A program made the translations under genes and the position numbers. From NCBI GenBank assembly GCA_944389105.1, contig CALXLD010000039.1, positions 43,715 through 107,714 on the forward strand: a DNA stretch of 64,000 nucleotides, given 5' to 3'. Of this stretch, positions 8,721 to 16,036 are shown in pieces (the first letter of the stretch is position 1; each line of letters starts with the position of its first letter). The notes under the pieces were generated by a model. That model was not told where the DNA came from, did no database searches, and worked only from the letters and a program-made list of their open reading frames with translations. Source of the DNA: an uncultured Spirochaetaceae bacterium. GTDB lineage: Bacteria > Spirochaetota > Spirochaetia > Sphaerochaetales > Sphaerochaetaceae.

Positions 8721-9617
8721 ATGCCACAGCATGTAATAATCTCTGATTACAACCCTACATGGCCCGAGGAATATGAAGCAGAAAAAAGCATAATCCAAGA
8801 GATCCTGAAGAATAACTGCATTGCTGTATATCACATCGGCAGCACATCAGTTCCATCGCTTCCAGCTAAGCCGATTATAGATATCATGGTTTCTGTCAGA
8901 AGTCTTGAAGCTGTCGATGCTGTTTCCGGAGAATTTGTCAGAATAGGCTATGAATATCTTGGGGAGTTCGGCATAGAAGGCCGCCGTTATCTACGGAAAG
9001 GTGGAGATGAAAGAACGCATCAGATCCATATTTTCCATGTGGATGACTGGGAGAATATAGTACGCCATCTTGCATTCAGGGATTACCTGCGTTCCCATGA
9101 GGAGGAGAGGGGAGAATATACTCAGCTGAAGAAAAAGCTTGCTTCCCTATATCCATATGATATCGAAAGCTACTGTGATGGAAAGGATGAATTCGTCAGA
9201 AAGGTGGAGAGGATAGCAGTATCGCAGTATGATGACAGCTGGGATAGGCTCTATGCTGCAGCAAGAAAAGTCCAGTATCCAAGGAACCTGCCTCCATTGG
9301 CCGAGGCGGGAAGCGTGGCTGCAGCAATCATGACGGAAAAGGGAAATATATACACAGGTGTATGCATCGATACTGCCTGTTCCATCGGAATGTGCGCCGA
9401 GAGAAACGCGATTGCAAATATGATTACAAATGGGGATAACAGCATCCGGAAACTTGCTGCTGTAATGCCTGATGGGAAAGCAGGGATGCCTTGCGGTGTC
9501 TGCCGTGAGGCCATGATGCAGCTCTCTGATAAGGCTGCGGATATTCAGATTCTTTCGGATTATGAAGCAGAAAGCTTCGTGAGATTAAGTGATCTTCTTC
9601 CTCTATGGTGGAACTAG
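8721..9617 (+). CDS. GrpB-family (UPF0157) domain fused to a cytidine-deaminase-like domain
   Basis: This 298-aa, two-domain protein has residues 1-165 matching the GrpB/UPF0157 nucleotidyltransferase-fold family: YNPTWPEEYEAEK, then HIGSTSVPSLPAKPIIDIMV, and a conserved HQIHIF-H block. Residues 170-298 carry the zinc site of the cytidine deaminase superfamily: C225-A-E227 (CAERNA) and P-C258-G-V-C261. Cys in place of His at the first ligand is usual for bacterial homotetrameric deaminases. The deaminase half may act on cytidine or a modified base; GrpB's reaction is not known. A divergent MATE gene lies upstream. The single continuous frame with no linker stop argues for a real fusion. Confidence 0.88.
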   Translation: MPQHVIISDYNPTWPEEYEAEKSIIQEILKNNCIAVYHIGSTSVPSLPAKPIIDIMVSVRSLEAVDAVSGEFVRIGYEYLGEFGIEGRRYLRKGGDERTHQIHIFHVDDWENIVRHLAFRDYLRSHEEERGEYTQLKKKLASLYPYDIESYCDGKDEFVRKVERIAVSQYDDSWDRLYAAARKVQYPRNLPPLAEAGSVAAAIMTEKGNIYTGVCIDTACSIGMCAERNAIANMITNGDNSIRKLAAVMPDGKAGMPCGVCREAMMQLSDKAADIQILSDYEAESFVRLSDLLPLWWN

Positions 9618-9621
9618 CATG

Positions 9622-9665
9622 GCGTCATCAAGGATGGAGATGTAAAACCTCCATCTCTTGATGGC
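9622..9665. terminator. Long inverted repeat between convergent genes
   Basis: The halves around 9626-9637 and 9649-9664 form a stem of about 12 bp with one bulge. It sits between the convergent GrpB-deaminase and DUF47 genes, 8 bp from the latter's stop, so it could serve both strands. There is no T tract on either side. Confidence 0.45.
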
Positions 9666-9672
9666 AGAGAGA

Positions 9673-10296
9673 TCAGGTGTTGTTCATATATGCTTTCTCG
9701 CAGGCATCGGCTACATGCTCACATGCATCAGCACACTGCTCAAGATAGCGGTATATATCTCTCCAGATTATTATTTCTATTGGATTGGTCTCGCTTGTAT
9801 GGAGCTTCCTCATATTCTCAATGAAGATCTTGTCTGCGTCCTCTTCAAGCGTGTTGATTGTGATGATTCTGTCCTTGAATGTCTTTGAATGCTTGAAATT
9901 GCTGAAATCATCCATTAGCATTCCCATTTCGATACAGCATTTCTCAACGACATCAACAGCGGCAAGCATCTCTGGCCTTATTCTCCGGACATTGTCACAG
10001 TAAAGGCGGAGAACGACATCCTCCAGTTTATCAACAACTTCGTCTAGGCACTGGCTGAGAAGTATTATGTCATCTCTTTCGATTGGTGTAATGAAAGCCT
10101 TTGCCAGAACATTCATCAGCTCATGCTTCTTGATGTCTGCATCATGCTCTGTCTTGTGAATCTCATCGAGAATCGGGCTGAGATTATCAGGATCATAATC
10201 CGTAATGCACTTTCTCAGGATCCTTGAAGCCTCTACAGCATGTTCTGCACAGCTTCTGAAAGTGTCAAAATAGAATGTATCATTTTTCTTTGCCAT
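9673..10296 (-). CDS. DUF47 family PhoU-like phosphate transport accessory protein
   Basis: This 207-aa, all-helical protein has the DUF47 (PhoU_div, YkaA-like) pattern: an early HKTEHDADIKKHELMNVLAKAFITPIERDDI block and a later EEDADKIFIENMRKL block, each with metal-binding acidic/His positions. Members are encoded beside PiT transporters and are thought to restrain or tune them. Here the ATG lies 9 bp after the pit stop, and the pair shares the phosphate-box-like control region upstream of pit. Location is cytoplasmic, membrane-associated through PiT (inference). Confidence 0.9.
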   Translation of the reverse strand: MAKKNDTFYFDTFRSCAEHAVEASRILRKCITDYDPDNLSPILDEIHKTEHDADIKKHELMNVLAKAFITPIERDDIILLSQCLDEVVDKLEDVVLRLYCDNVRRIRPEMLAAVDVVEKCCIEMGMLMDDFSNFKHSKTFKDRIITINTLEEDADKIFIENMRKLHTSETNPIEIIIWRDIYRYLEQCADACEHVADACEKAYMNNT

Positions 10297-10305
10297 ATTT
10301 ACTCC

Positions 10306-11358
10306 TTAGAAAATCGCGAGGAAAAGCTTTGCCATCAGGAAACTGATAAGACCGCATCCGGGGAAGGTGAAGACCCATGTGAGCATCATATCCTTGACGA
10401 CTGCGAAGTTGATAGCTCCAAGTCTTCTTGAAGCACCTACACCCATTATTGCGCTGGTTTTTGTATGAGTTGTTGAAACAGGGATGCCGAATACGGATGA
10501 GAAAAGCAGGCAGACTGAAGCAGCTATATCAGCACTGAAACCCTGATATTTCTCAAGCTTCACCATATCCATTCCCACTGATCTTATTATCTTCTCTCCT
10601 CCGACAGATGTCCCAAGTCCCATTACGGCAGAACACAGAATCATCAGCCAGACAGGAATGAGCACTCCCTCAACGCTGGTTTCACCATTTGAGAATGCAA
10701 TTGCCAGGAAAAGTACGCCAATGAATTTCTGCCCATCCTGTGCACCATGCATGAAGCTCATAGCTCCTGCTCCTGCTATCTGGGCATAGTTGAAGAATCT
10801 GTTGGTTTTTCTTCTGTCAAAGCCTCTGCATATGAAGACAACAGCTTTGCAGATGATGAATCCTGCAGTGAAACCAAGAAGCAGCGACAGTACAAGACCA
10901 TATATAACCTTAATCCATTCCGCACCATTGACAGCTTCAAATCCCTTCCCGGTTGCCAATGCGGCTCCTGTCAGACCTGCAATCAGGCTATGGCTTTCGC
11001 TTGTTGGAATACCGAAGTATGAAGCTGCTGAGCTGTAAACGACAATCGAGAAAAGCGCTGCAGATAATGCAATAAGAGCTGTATTGGTATCATCCCCGAA
11101 ATTGACCATGTTGCTTATCGTTGAGGCAACGGAAGCATTGATCCTTGTCATTATCAGGACACCAAGGAAATTGAATATAGCACTCATTATTATTGCAGGC
11201 CGCGGCCTCATGCAGCGTGTTGTTATGCATGTTGCTATTGCGTTAGGTGCATCTGTCCAGCCGTTTACGAAGATTACTCCAAGAGTAAGCGCTGCCGTTA
11301 CAAGAAGCGCAGGAGTTGAGAATATCTGCTGGCAGAAATATGCGAATGTTACGTCCAT
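10306..11358 (-). CDS. pit: PiT family inorganic phosphate (metal-phosphate) transporter
   Basis: This integral membrane protein of 350 aa from ATG 11358 carries two inverted PiT signatures: GWTDAPNAIATCITTR near the N-terminus and GTSVGGEKIIRSVG with PVSTTHT in the second half. FMHGAQDGQKFIG lies between them. PiT takes up phosphate, often as a metal complex, with protons or Na+. I chose ATG 11358 (GGAGG at 11375-11371) over an in-frame TTG at 11394, because the predicted promoter would start transcription near 11376, inside that longer frame. It forms an operon with the DUF47 gene. Confidence 0.92.
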   Translation of the reverse strand: MDVTFAYFCQQIFSTPALLVTAALTLGVIFVNGWTDAPNAIATCITTRCMRPRPAIIMSAIFNFLGVLIMTRINASVASTISNMVNFGDDTNTALIALSAALFSIVVYSSAASYFGIPTSESHSLIAGLTGAALATGKGFEAVNGAEWIKVIYGLVLSLLLGFTAGFIICKAVVFICRGFDRRKTNRFFNYAQIAGAGAMSFMHGAQDGQKFIGVLFLAIAFSNGETSVEGVLIPVWLMILCSAVMGLGTSVGGEKIIRSVGMDMVKLEKYQGFSADIAASVCLLFSSVFGIPVSTTHTKTSAIMGVGASRRLGAINFAVVKDMMLTWVFTFPGCGLISFLMAKLFLAIF

Positions 11359-11382
11359 TCCGGGGAAAATCCTCCGGATTGA

Positions 11383-11412
11383 ATCGTAAAACAACTGTTA
11401 AATATGTGTAAA
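11383..11412 (-). promoter_or_regulatory. Candidate pit promoter embedded in the phosphate-box-like array
   Basis: Minus strand TTTACA (11412-11407) and TACGAT (11388-11383) are separated by 18 bases. The -35 coincides with one of the 11-bp repeats, the arrangement expected of an activator-dependent promoter. Confidence 0.4.
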
Positions 11413-11448
11413 CAAGAAGTTAAGCTGAAAGTGTTAGTAATCTGTTAA
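11396..11448 (-). promoter_or_regulatory. Array of 11-bp-phased TTAACA-like repeats (Pho-box-like) upstream of pit
   Basis: Plus-strand hexamers TGTTAA (11396), TGTAAA (11407) and AGTTAA (11418) start exactly 11 bp apart. A second group, TGTTAG (11432) and TGTTAA (11443), is also 11 bp apart. On the pit coding strand these read TTAACA-like with 5-bp spacers. That is the geometry of PhoP boxes (TTAACA repeats) and close to the E. coli PhoB box (CTGTCA repeats at 11 bp). Lying just upstream of a phosphate transporter, it suggests control by a PhoB/PhoP-type regulator. Confidence 0.6.
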
Positions 11449-11477
11449 ATCGTACAACTTGGTAAGATTATGTGAAT

Positions 11478-11674
11478 TTATCCTGAGATGGCAGGAAGAT
11501 TCCATTCTCTATAAGGTGGAGATGAATTGCCGAATGCATTGGTCGTACCTAGACATTCTCTCAATCTCTCTGAATATGCCGATGAGAACAGAAGCATTGA
11601 TAGTATCTGCTGCATCATAGAGACAGCAGATGACTTTAACTGTGTTGCCAAGAAAGGTGAGAAGCCATGATTCT
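11478..11674. other. Gap with possible small ORF or gene remnant between pit and higA
   Basis: On the plus strand, TTG 11527 preceded by GGTGGAG opens a 47-codon frame ending at 11670. It reads SLNLSEYADENRSID and ETADDFNCVAKKGEKP, which looks protein-like. On the minus strand a 68-codon frame covers the same bases with a less natural composition. I recognise neither. This may be a short remnant of a former gene; there is no independent support for expression. Confidence 0.2.
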
Positions 11675-11977
11675 TCATTTCCATTTATAAACGGGCAGAT
11701 TCTTTGTATTCATACGGAACTCTTCAGCCTTATTCCTTCTGGAGAACTCAGCCTGGATCTTGATAAAGAAGTTTGAGCTCGTTCCGAAATATCTTGCAAG
11801 CCTCCAGCACACATCATCGCTCATGCGGTTCTTTCCCTTGAGTATCTTGCTGAGTGCTGCCGCCGATATGCCGAGATCCTTGGAGAGTCTGTATGCGGAG
11901 AGATTGAGAGGTTCTATCCATTCTTCATTGAGATAGTCCCCAAAGGTTCCTAGTTCAATCTTGTATGTGTCGTTCAT
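11675..11977 (-). CDS. higA: HigA-type antitoxin, XRE/Cro helix-turn-helix
   Basis: This 100-aa protein has the HigA/VapI addiction-module pattern. An N-terminal segment ends in GDYLNEEWIEPLNLSAYRLSKDLGISAAALSKILKGKNRMSDDVCWRLARYFGTS, an XRE helix-turn-helix at about residues 24-66. It is followed by a short basic tail. It lies 12 bp after the toxin gene in the toxin-first order typical of higBA. It should bind HigB and repress the shared promoter, where an inverted repeat overlaps the -10. Confidence 0.9.
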   Translation of the reverse strand: MNDTYKIELGTFGDYLNEEWIEPLNLSAYRLSKDLGISAAALSKILKGKNRMSDDVCWRLARYFGTSSNFFIKIQAEFSRRNKAEEFRMNTKNLPVYKWK

Positions 11978-11989
11978 ATTCTTTTCTCC

Positions 11990-12271
11990 TCAATGATAGG
12001 CAGTAATCTCAACGTTGTAAGCATTGCCATCTTTCCAGGAAAAGCAGATCCTGTACTGTGCATTTACCCTTATCGAGTATTGCCCCCGCCTGTTGCCTTT
12101 CAGCTGTTCGAGTCTATTGCTCGGAGGAATCCGCAGGTCAGAGATGGATTCCGCTTCATTTATAGCGATTAGTTTGTGCAATGCTCTTCTCGCTATGTCT
12201 GGAGCCAGTCTCCTGGGAGCGAATCCATTGTAGATCTGCTCGGTTTCTTTATCCATGAACGTCTGTATCAT
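11990..12271 (-). CDS. higB: HigB-type toxin, RelE/ParE superfamily ribosome-dependent mRNA interferase
   Basis: This 93-aa protein matches HigB in size and motifs: FAPRRLAPDIARRALHKLIAINEAESISDLRIPPSNRLEQLKGNRRGQYSIRVNAQYRICFSW. The core RGQYSIRVN-QYRICF strands and the final EITAYH end are typical; the terminal His and Arg residues are candidate catalytic positions. HigB cleaves mRNA on the translating ribosome and is neutralised by HigA encoded directly downstream. The reading frame is intact, so the module may be active. Confidence 0.9.
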   Translation of the reverse strand: MIQTFMDKETEQIYNGFAPRRLAPDIARRALHKLIAINEAESISDLRIPPSNRLEQLKGNRRGQYSIRVNAQYRICFSWKDGNAYNVEITAYH

Positions 12272-12272
12272 G

Positions 12273-12292
12273 TACTACCTGATCGTATAGTA
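12273..12292. promoter_or_regulatory. Candidate HigA operator
   Basis: A 20-bp inverted repeat, TACTA (12273-12277) facing TAGTA (12288-12292), lies between the higB ATG and the -10 hexamer, overlapping the latter. This is the placement expected for autorepression by the HigBA complex. Confidence 0.5.
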
Positions 12293-12315
12293 AACCGCTG
12301 GTTAAATATGGTCAA
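12287..12315 (-). promoter_or_regulatory. higBA promoter
   Basis: Minus strand TTGACC (12315-12310), a 17-bp spacer and TACTAT (12292-12287). The predicted start leaves a leader of about 9 nt before the higB ATG with only a weak AGG. Confidence 0.6.
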
Positions 12316-12460
12316 TTGATTTACTGAATCTGCGTTGTACTGACCAGGGATAAGATATTGATTAAGATAATCCCCCTTATCATAAAAGAAAATATAAATG
12401 CATAAAGAGATGTTGTTAAACAATAATGAATGGAATAGATCGTACTTTGGCTTTCATGAT

Positions 12461-12808
12461 TCATCTGACAACCGGGGTATAGCTGAGCTCTGATTCCTCA
12501 TCTGTTGCTTCGAGACGGAATATAACAGGTCTGATTCCATCATTGCATGAAACAATCGCAACACCTGGTTTTCTTATCCAGTCTCCGTAGTAGAAGAGCT
12601 CCTTGCCGCTTCCATGTGCCAGAGTAAATACATATTGGTACACAGCCTTCCATGCCTCATCGCAGAATCCTTCAGGTTTTGCATAGTCTGCATAGAAGAC
12701 ATCTCCTTCTTTCATCATCGGGCACATTGATAGCCCCTCGGCTCCATACTCTTCTGCAAGGTCCTTATCAAGTGTTGTTTTCAGGACAGTTATTCTTACT
12801 TTCTTCAT
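12461..12808 (-). CDS. TIGR04076 family protein of unknown function
   Basis: This 115-aa protein fits the small TIGR04076 family: an MKKVRITVLKTTLDKDLAEEY start, a central CPMMKEGDVF segment, a PEGFCDEAWKAVYQYVFTLAHG block and an SCNDGIRPVIFRLEA end. Members are common in anaerobes, often near metabolic or redox genes, but have no assigned reaction. Conserved Cys residues could bind a metal (inference). An AGAGG Shine-Dalgarno sequence precedes the ATG. It is transcribed away from the cystine transporter and is probably a single gene. The 12272-12460 gap before higB holds only the higBA control region. Confidence 0.75.
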   Translation of the reverse strand: MKKVRITVLKTTLDKDLAEEYGAEGLSMCPMMKEGDVFYADYAKPEGFCDEAWKAVYQYVFTLAHGSGKELFYYGDWIRKPGVAIVSCNDGIRPVIFRLEATDEESELSYTPVVR

Positions 12809-12982
12809 TTTCTGCCTCTTTATATTAATATAGCAGATGAAAAATTAAGCTGAATAGCTATTTGCTGATTTTCCTTCTTTGTATTATCTTTCATTCGCTG
12901 TAGTTTGGTCGTTGTTTTCTTGACATGTTTTGTATTACATAGGAGTTTGATTTGCTTATATCCAAAATAGATGGAGGGAACT

Positions 12983-13651
12983 ATGCTGAGTGAGCGTGTT
13001 CTAGGGATTTTATCTGATTCTTTCTTCAGGATCCTGATACCAGGTCTCACAGTCACTATTCCCTTGACGGTTATCTCATTCTCCCTTGCGCTTGTGATCG
13101 CAATAATTGTTGCGCTGATACAGTTTGCAAAGGTGAAGATCCTGAAGGATATTGCCAGATTCTATGTCTGGGTAATAAGAGGGACGCCGCTTCTTGTCCA
13201 GCTTTTTGTTGTATTCTATGGACTCCCGAATGTCGGAATCCTAATAGATCCTTTTCCTGCTGCCGTAATAGTCTTTGCCATAAACGAAGGCGCATACTGC
13301 GCAGAGACAATCAGAGCGGGACTGGAAGCTGTTCCATATGGTCAGATGGAGGCTGGAGAATGTGTTGGTATGTCCTATATGCAGATAATGAGACGCATCC
13401 TGCTTCCACAGGCACTGCGGATTTCTTTCCCGACGCTTGCCAATTCCGTTATTTCAATGATTAAGGATACATCCCTTGCCGCAAATATAACTGTGACGGA
13501 GATGTTCATGGCAACGCAGAGAATCGTGGCAAGGACATATGAACCTCTGGCTCTGTATATCGAGGTCGGACTTATCTATCTTGTCTTCTGTACAGTGCTT
13601 ACAAGGCTGCAGAGATATGGGGAGAAGAAGCTAGGGAGGTATAGAATATGA
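12983..13651 (+). CDS. Polar amino acid (cystine-type) ABC transporter permease
   Basis: This 222-aa inner-membrane permease of the HisM/GlnP family has an EAA loop seen as [47 protein letters not shown]. The ending, [30 protein letters not shown], resembles cystine permeases of the TcyB/TcyL type. I moved the start from ATG 12971 to ATG 12983 because GGAGG (12973-12977) lies 5 nt before the latter and inside the former. It overlaps the ATPase gene by 4 bp; a homodimer is likely since only one permease gene is present. Confidence 0.9.
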   Translation: MLSERVLGILSDSFFRILIPGLTVTIPLTVISFSLALVIAIIVALIQFAKVKILKDIARFYVWVIRGTPLLVQLFVVFYGLPNVGILIDPFPAAVIVFAINEGAYCAETIRAGLEAVPYGQMEAGECVGMSYMQIMRRILLPQALRISFPTLANSVISMIKDTSLAANITVTEMFMATQRIVARTYEPLALYIEVGLIYLVFCTVLTRLQRYGEKKLGRYRI

Positions 13652-14385
13652 TTCTCAGCATCAAGGACATAAAGAAGAGCTTCGGGGAACAGAATGTTCT
13701 CAATGGCATATCGCTTGATGTGGAGAAGGGTGATGTTGTAGCTCTTCTGGGACCTAGCGGATCGGGGAAAACTACTCTCCTCAGGTGTATGAACTGCCTT
13801 GAGACACCGGATTCCGGAGTGATGGAATTTGCTGGAAATAGCTATAATCTGTCAGCTCTGTCATCTCGGGAAAAAGCCAGTATAAGAAAGAGGACGGGTT
13901 TTGTTTTCCAGAATTTCAATCTTTTCAGGAACAAGACAGCTCTGGAGAATGTGACAGAGGGTCTTATCGTTGTCAGGAAGATGAACAGGAAGGAAGCTGT
14001 GGAGAAGGCGGAAGAGACTCTCGAGAAAGTCGGCATGGCTTCATGGGCGTCTCATTATCCTTTTGAACTCTCAGGTGGACAGCAGCAGAGGGTTGCGATA
14101 GCCAGGGCAATTGCCGCTGATCCGGAGATAGTGTATTTTGATGAACCCACATCAGCACTGGATCCAGAACTGGCAGGAGAGGTTCTTTCTGTCATGAAGA
14201 TGCTAGCTGAGGAAGGAATGACTATGGTTGTCGTCACCCATGCTATGGATTTCGCAAGGAATGTCTCCAAGCATGTTATATTCATGGAGCATGGAGTGGT
14301 TGTCGAAAGAGGAAAGACTGAAAAGCTGTTCTCTGATCCTGAAGAGGAGAGGACAAGAGCATTTCTCAGATTAGAGGAGATCTAA
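13648..14385 (+). CDS. Polar amino acid ABC transporter ATPase
   Basis: This 245-aa ABC ATPase of the GlnQ/HisP/TcyC class energises amino acid uptake. Walker A is GPSGSGKT (residues 35-42), the signature is [14 protein letters not shown], Walker B is [14 protein letters not shown], and the H-loop is [10 protein letters not shown]. The Q-loop region reads [17 protein letters not shown], typical of this class. It overlaps the permease gene and shares the A of its TAA with the ATG of the binding-protein gene, giving a tight three-gene operon. Confidence 0.95.
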   Translation: MILSIKDIKKSFGEQNVLNGISLDVEKGDVVALLGPSGSGKTTLLRCMNCLETPDSGVMEFAGNSYNLSALSSREKASIRKRTGFVFQNFNLFRNKTALENVTEGLIVVRKMNRKEAVEKAEETLEKVGMASWASHYPFELSGGQQQRVAIARAIAADPEIVYFDEPTSALDPELAGEVLSVMKMLAEEGMTMVVVTHAMDFARNVSKHVIFMEHGVVVERGKTEKLFSDPEEERTRAFLRLEEI

Positions 14386-15200
14386 TGAAAACGAAGAAAA
14401 TATTCTTTATAACAGCTGTTCTGGCAGCTGTAATGCTGGTTATAACCGGATGCAGGAAAGAGGAAGGGAATACTGAGTCTTCCGGCGATCTTCTTTCCCG
14501 CATCCAGGAGAGAGGTTCTCTTATTGTGGCGACGGAAGGTACATGGGCACCTTGGACCTTCCATGATGAGAATGATGATCTTGTAGGTTATGACGTGGAG
14601 GTTGCTGAAGGAATTGCACGTCACCTTGGTGTTGAGGCCGAATTCATAGAAGGTGAGTGGGATGGACTTTTTGCAGGTCTTAATTCCGCTCGCTATGATA
14701 TCGTTGCAAATGGTGTCGAGGTGACTGATGAAAGAGCCGAGGCTTATGATTTTTCCGAGCCTTACGCTTTTATCCGCACAGCAATAATCGTCCGTGACGA
14801 TAATACCGATATAACCTCATTTGAAGATCTTGACGGAAAGACAACGGCCAACACGCTTGCAAGTACATATGCTACGCTTGCAGAAAGCTATGGAGCTACA
14901 GCTACTGGCGTCGATGACCTTGCGCAGACTATAGAGCTTCTGATGGCGGGCAGGGTTGATGCAACGCTGAATGCGGAAGTCACTTACTATGACTATATGG
15001 CACAGCATCCGGATGCTCCGATAAAAATAGCTGCATTGACGGATACAGCATCGGAAGTGTCGATTCCGGTACGCAAGGGAGAAGACAGCGCGTCGCTTCT
15101 GGCAGCAATAAATGAAGCCATTGATGAAATGAGGGCTTCCGGAGAGCTTCAGGCACTTTCTGAAAAGTATTTCGGCAGTGATATCTCTGGAACAGATTAA
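14385..15200 (+). CDS. Cystine-type amino acid-binding lipoprotein of the ABC transporter
   Basis: This 271-aa SBP_bac_3 family solute-binding protein has a lipobox ending V-I-T-G-C23, so it should be anchored by lipid at the outer face of the inner membrane. The mature part runs from IQERGSLIVATEGTWAPWTFHDE through EGEWDGLFAGLNSARYDIVANGVEVTDERAEAYDFSEPY to an LQALSEKYFGSDIS end. That end is strikingly like the cystine-binding protein TcyJ (FliY) of enterics. Cystine is therefore my first choice of ligand, other polar amino acids second. Its stop overlaps the stop of the convergent gene (TTAA, 15197-15200). Confidence 0.9.
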   Translation: MKTKKIFFITAVLAAVMLVITGCRKEEGNTESSGDLLSRIQERGSLIVATEGTWAPWTFHDENDDLVGYDVEVAEGIARHLGVEAEFIEGEWDGLFAGLNSARYDIVANGVEVTDERAEAYDFSEPYAFIRTAIIVRDDNTDITSFEDLDGKTTANTLASTYATLAESYGATATGVDDLAQTIELLMAGRVDATLNAEVTYYDYMAQHPDAPIKIAALTDTASEVSIPVRKGEDSASLLAAINEAIDEMRASGELQALSEKYFGSDISGTD

Positions 15201-15964
15201 GCTCTGCTTTTTATGTGTTCCCCGTTGTTTTCCTCGATTCTTCCGCGGAATGACAGCGGGGTATTTCTTTTTCTGAAATCCTCTGTATATCTTGCGGTTA
15301 CAGCGATGAATATCGCATACACATAAGGCATGCCAAGATTGGTTTCAAGAAGCGAATTGACTATAAGCGTTTTCATGCTTTCAGCACCTGAAAGTCCTGC
15401 ACTTCTGATACCTCCAAGAAGAAGTCCCGCTTCCCATCCAGCCTGCACGAGTATCCCTATAGCCAGAAGCCATGGAAGATTCACTCTTGCTTCTGTTTCT
15501 TTAAGGTTCCAGATTATCAGAGCTATATAGCCGGCTATCAGGATCATCGCCATATACGCATGATAAGCTCCGGTGGTACGTTCTATCACAATCATGCGCC
15601 CTCCGGCCCATGATGCTATTATCGGACACACAAACCACCATAGGAGGATCAGAAGGGACCATTCAAAGAGATTCTCATCTTTCTCAAGCCATAGCCAGAT
15701 CCATATGAAGTTCGTAAATCCATAGCTCATTGACATCCATAGAAGAACTGCAAATAGATTTCCTCCCTCTATGTACCTGGTACCTAACAGCAGATGGAAG
15801 ATGCCGTAATCCACAATCATGTAGACTGCTCCCATGATTATGCCGACTGTGGCTGTCATGTATTTTCTCTTCCAGATAAGCAGGCAAAGCAACAGTAGCA
15901 GGAATGCTGTATCAAGGAAAATGTAAGACAGGGGAAATGCTCTTCTTGCTATCAGTTCATCCAT
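15197..15964 (-). CDS. Unrecognised membrane protein with about seven helices
   Basis: This 255-aa protein has about seven hydrophobic helices, several rich in Trp and aromatic residues (FVLLWMSMSYGFTNFIWIWLWLEKDENLFEWSLLILLWWF region, residues 70-115), and a basic soluble tail. I do not recognise the family. The promoter TTGACA-17-GAAAAT ends 6 nt before the ATG, with no Shine-Dalgarno sequence, so the mRNA is predicted to be leaderless. It is divergent from the flavodoxin gene and convergent with the cystine transporter operon. A sensor or small-molecule transporter is possible, but nothing visible decides this. Confidence 0.6.
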   Translation of the reverse strand: MDELIARRAFPLSYIFLDTAFLLLLLCLLIWKRKYMTATVGIIMGAVYMIVDYGIFHLLLGTRYIEGGNLFAVLLWMSMSYGFTNFIWIWLWLEKDENLFEWSLLILLWWFVCPIIASWAGGRMIVIERTTGAYHAYMAMILIAGYIALIIWNLKETEARVNLPWLLAIGILVQAGWEAGLLLGGIRSAGLSGAESMKTLIVNSLLETNLGMPYVYAIFIAVTARYTEDFRKRNTPLSFRGRIEENNGEHIKSRA

Positions 15965-15970
15965 GCAATG

Positions 15971-15999
15971 ATTTTCTTATCGCCTCATGGAGTTGTCAA
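15971..15999 (-). promoter_or_regulatory. Leaderless-type promoter of the seven-helix protein
   Basis: Minus strand: perfect TTGACA (15999-15994), a 17-bp spacer, GAAAAT (15976-15971), then 6 nt to ATG 15964. The expected +1 is the A of the start codon. Confidence 0.6.
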
Positions 16000-16022
16000 T
16001 CATGGAACGAAGTCTCATTATA
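15993..16022 (+). promoter_or_regulatory. Flavodoxin gene promoter, overlapping the divergent one
   Basis: TTGTCA (15993-15998) shares bases with the opposing TTGACA. A CATTAT/ATTATA -10 lies 17-18 bp on (16016-16022). It leaves a 10-15-nt leader carrying the GGAGG of ATG 16037. Confidence 0.45.
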
Positions 16023-16036
16023 GGGATGGAGGTATT

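Noticed and set aside
11359..11394. TTG start at 11394 for pit
   Set aside because: It would add 12 codons that lie across the predicted promoter; ATG 11358 has GGAGG upstream.
11478..11684. 68-codon minus-strand ORF after higA
   Set aside because: It has no recognised similarity, overlaps a more protein-like plus-strand frame and is listed only as an uncertain region.
12920..12925. TTGACA as -35 of the cystine transporter
   Set aside because: No acceptable -10 lies 15-19 bp downstream, so I did not call a promoter.
12971..12982. ATG 12971 as start of the cystine permease
   Set aside because: The ribosome binding site for ATG 12983 lies within it.
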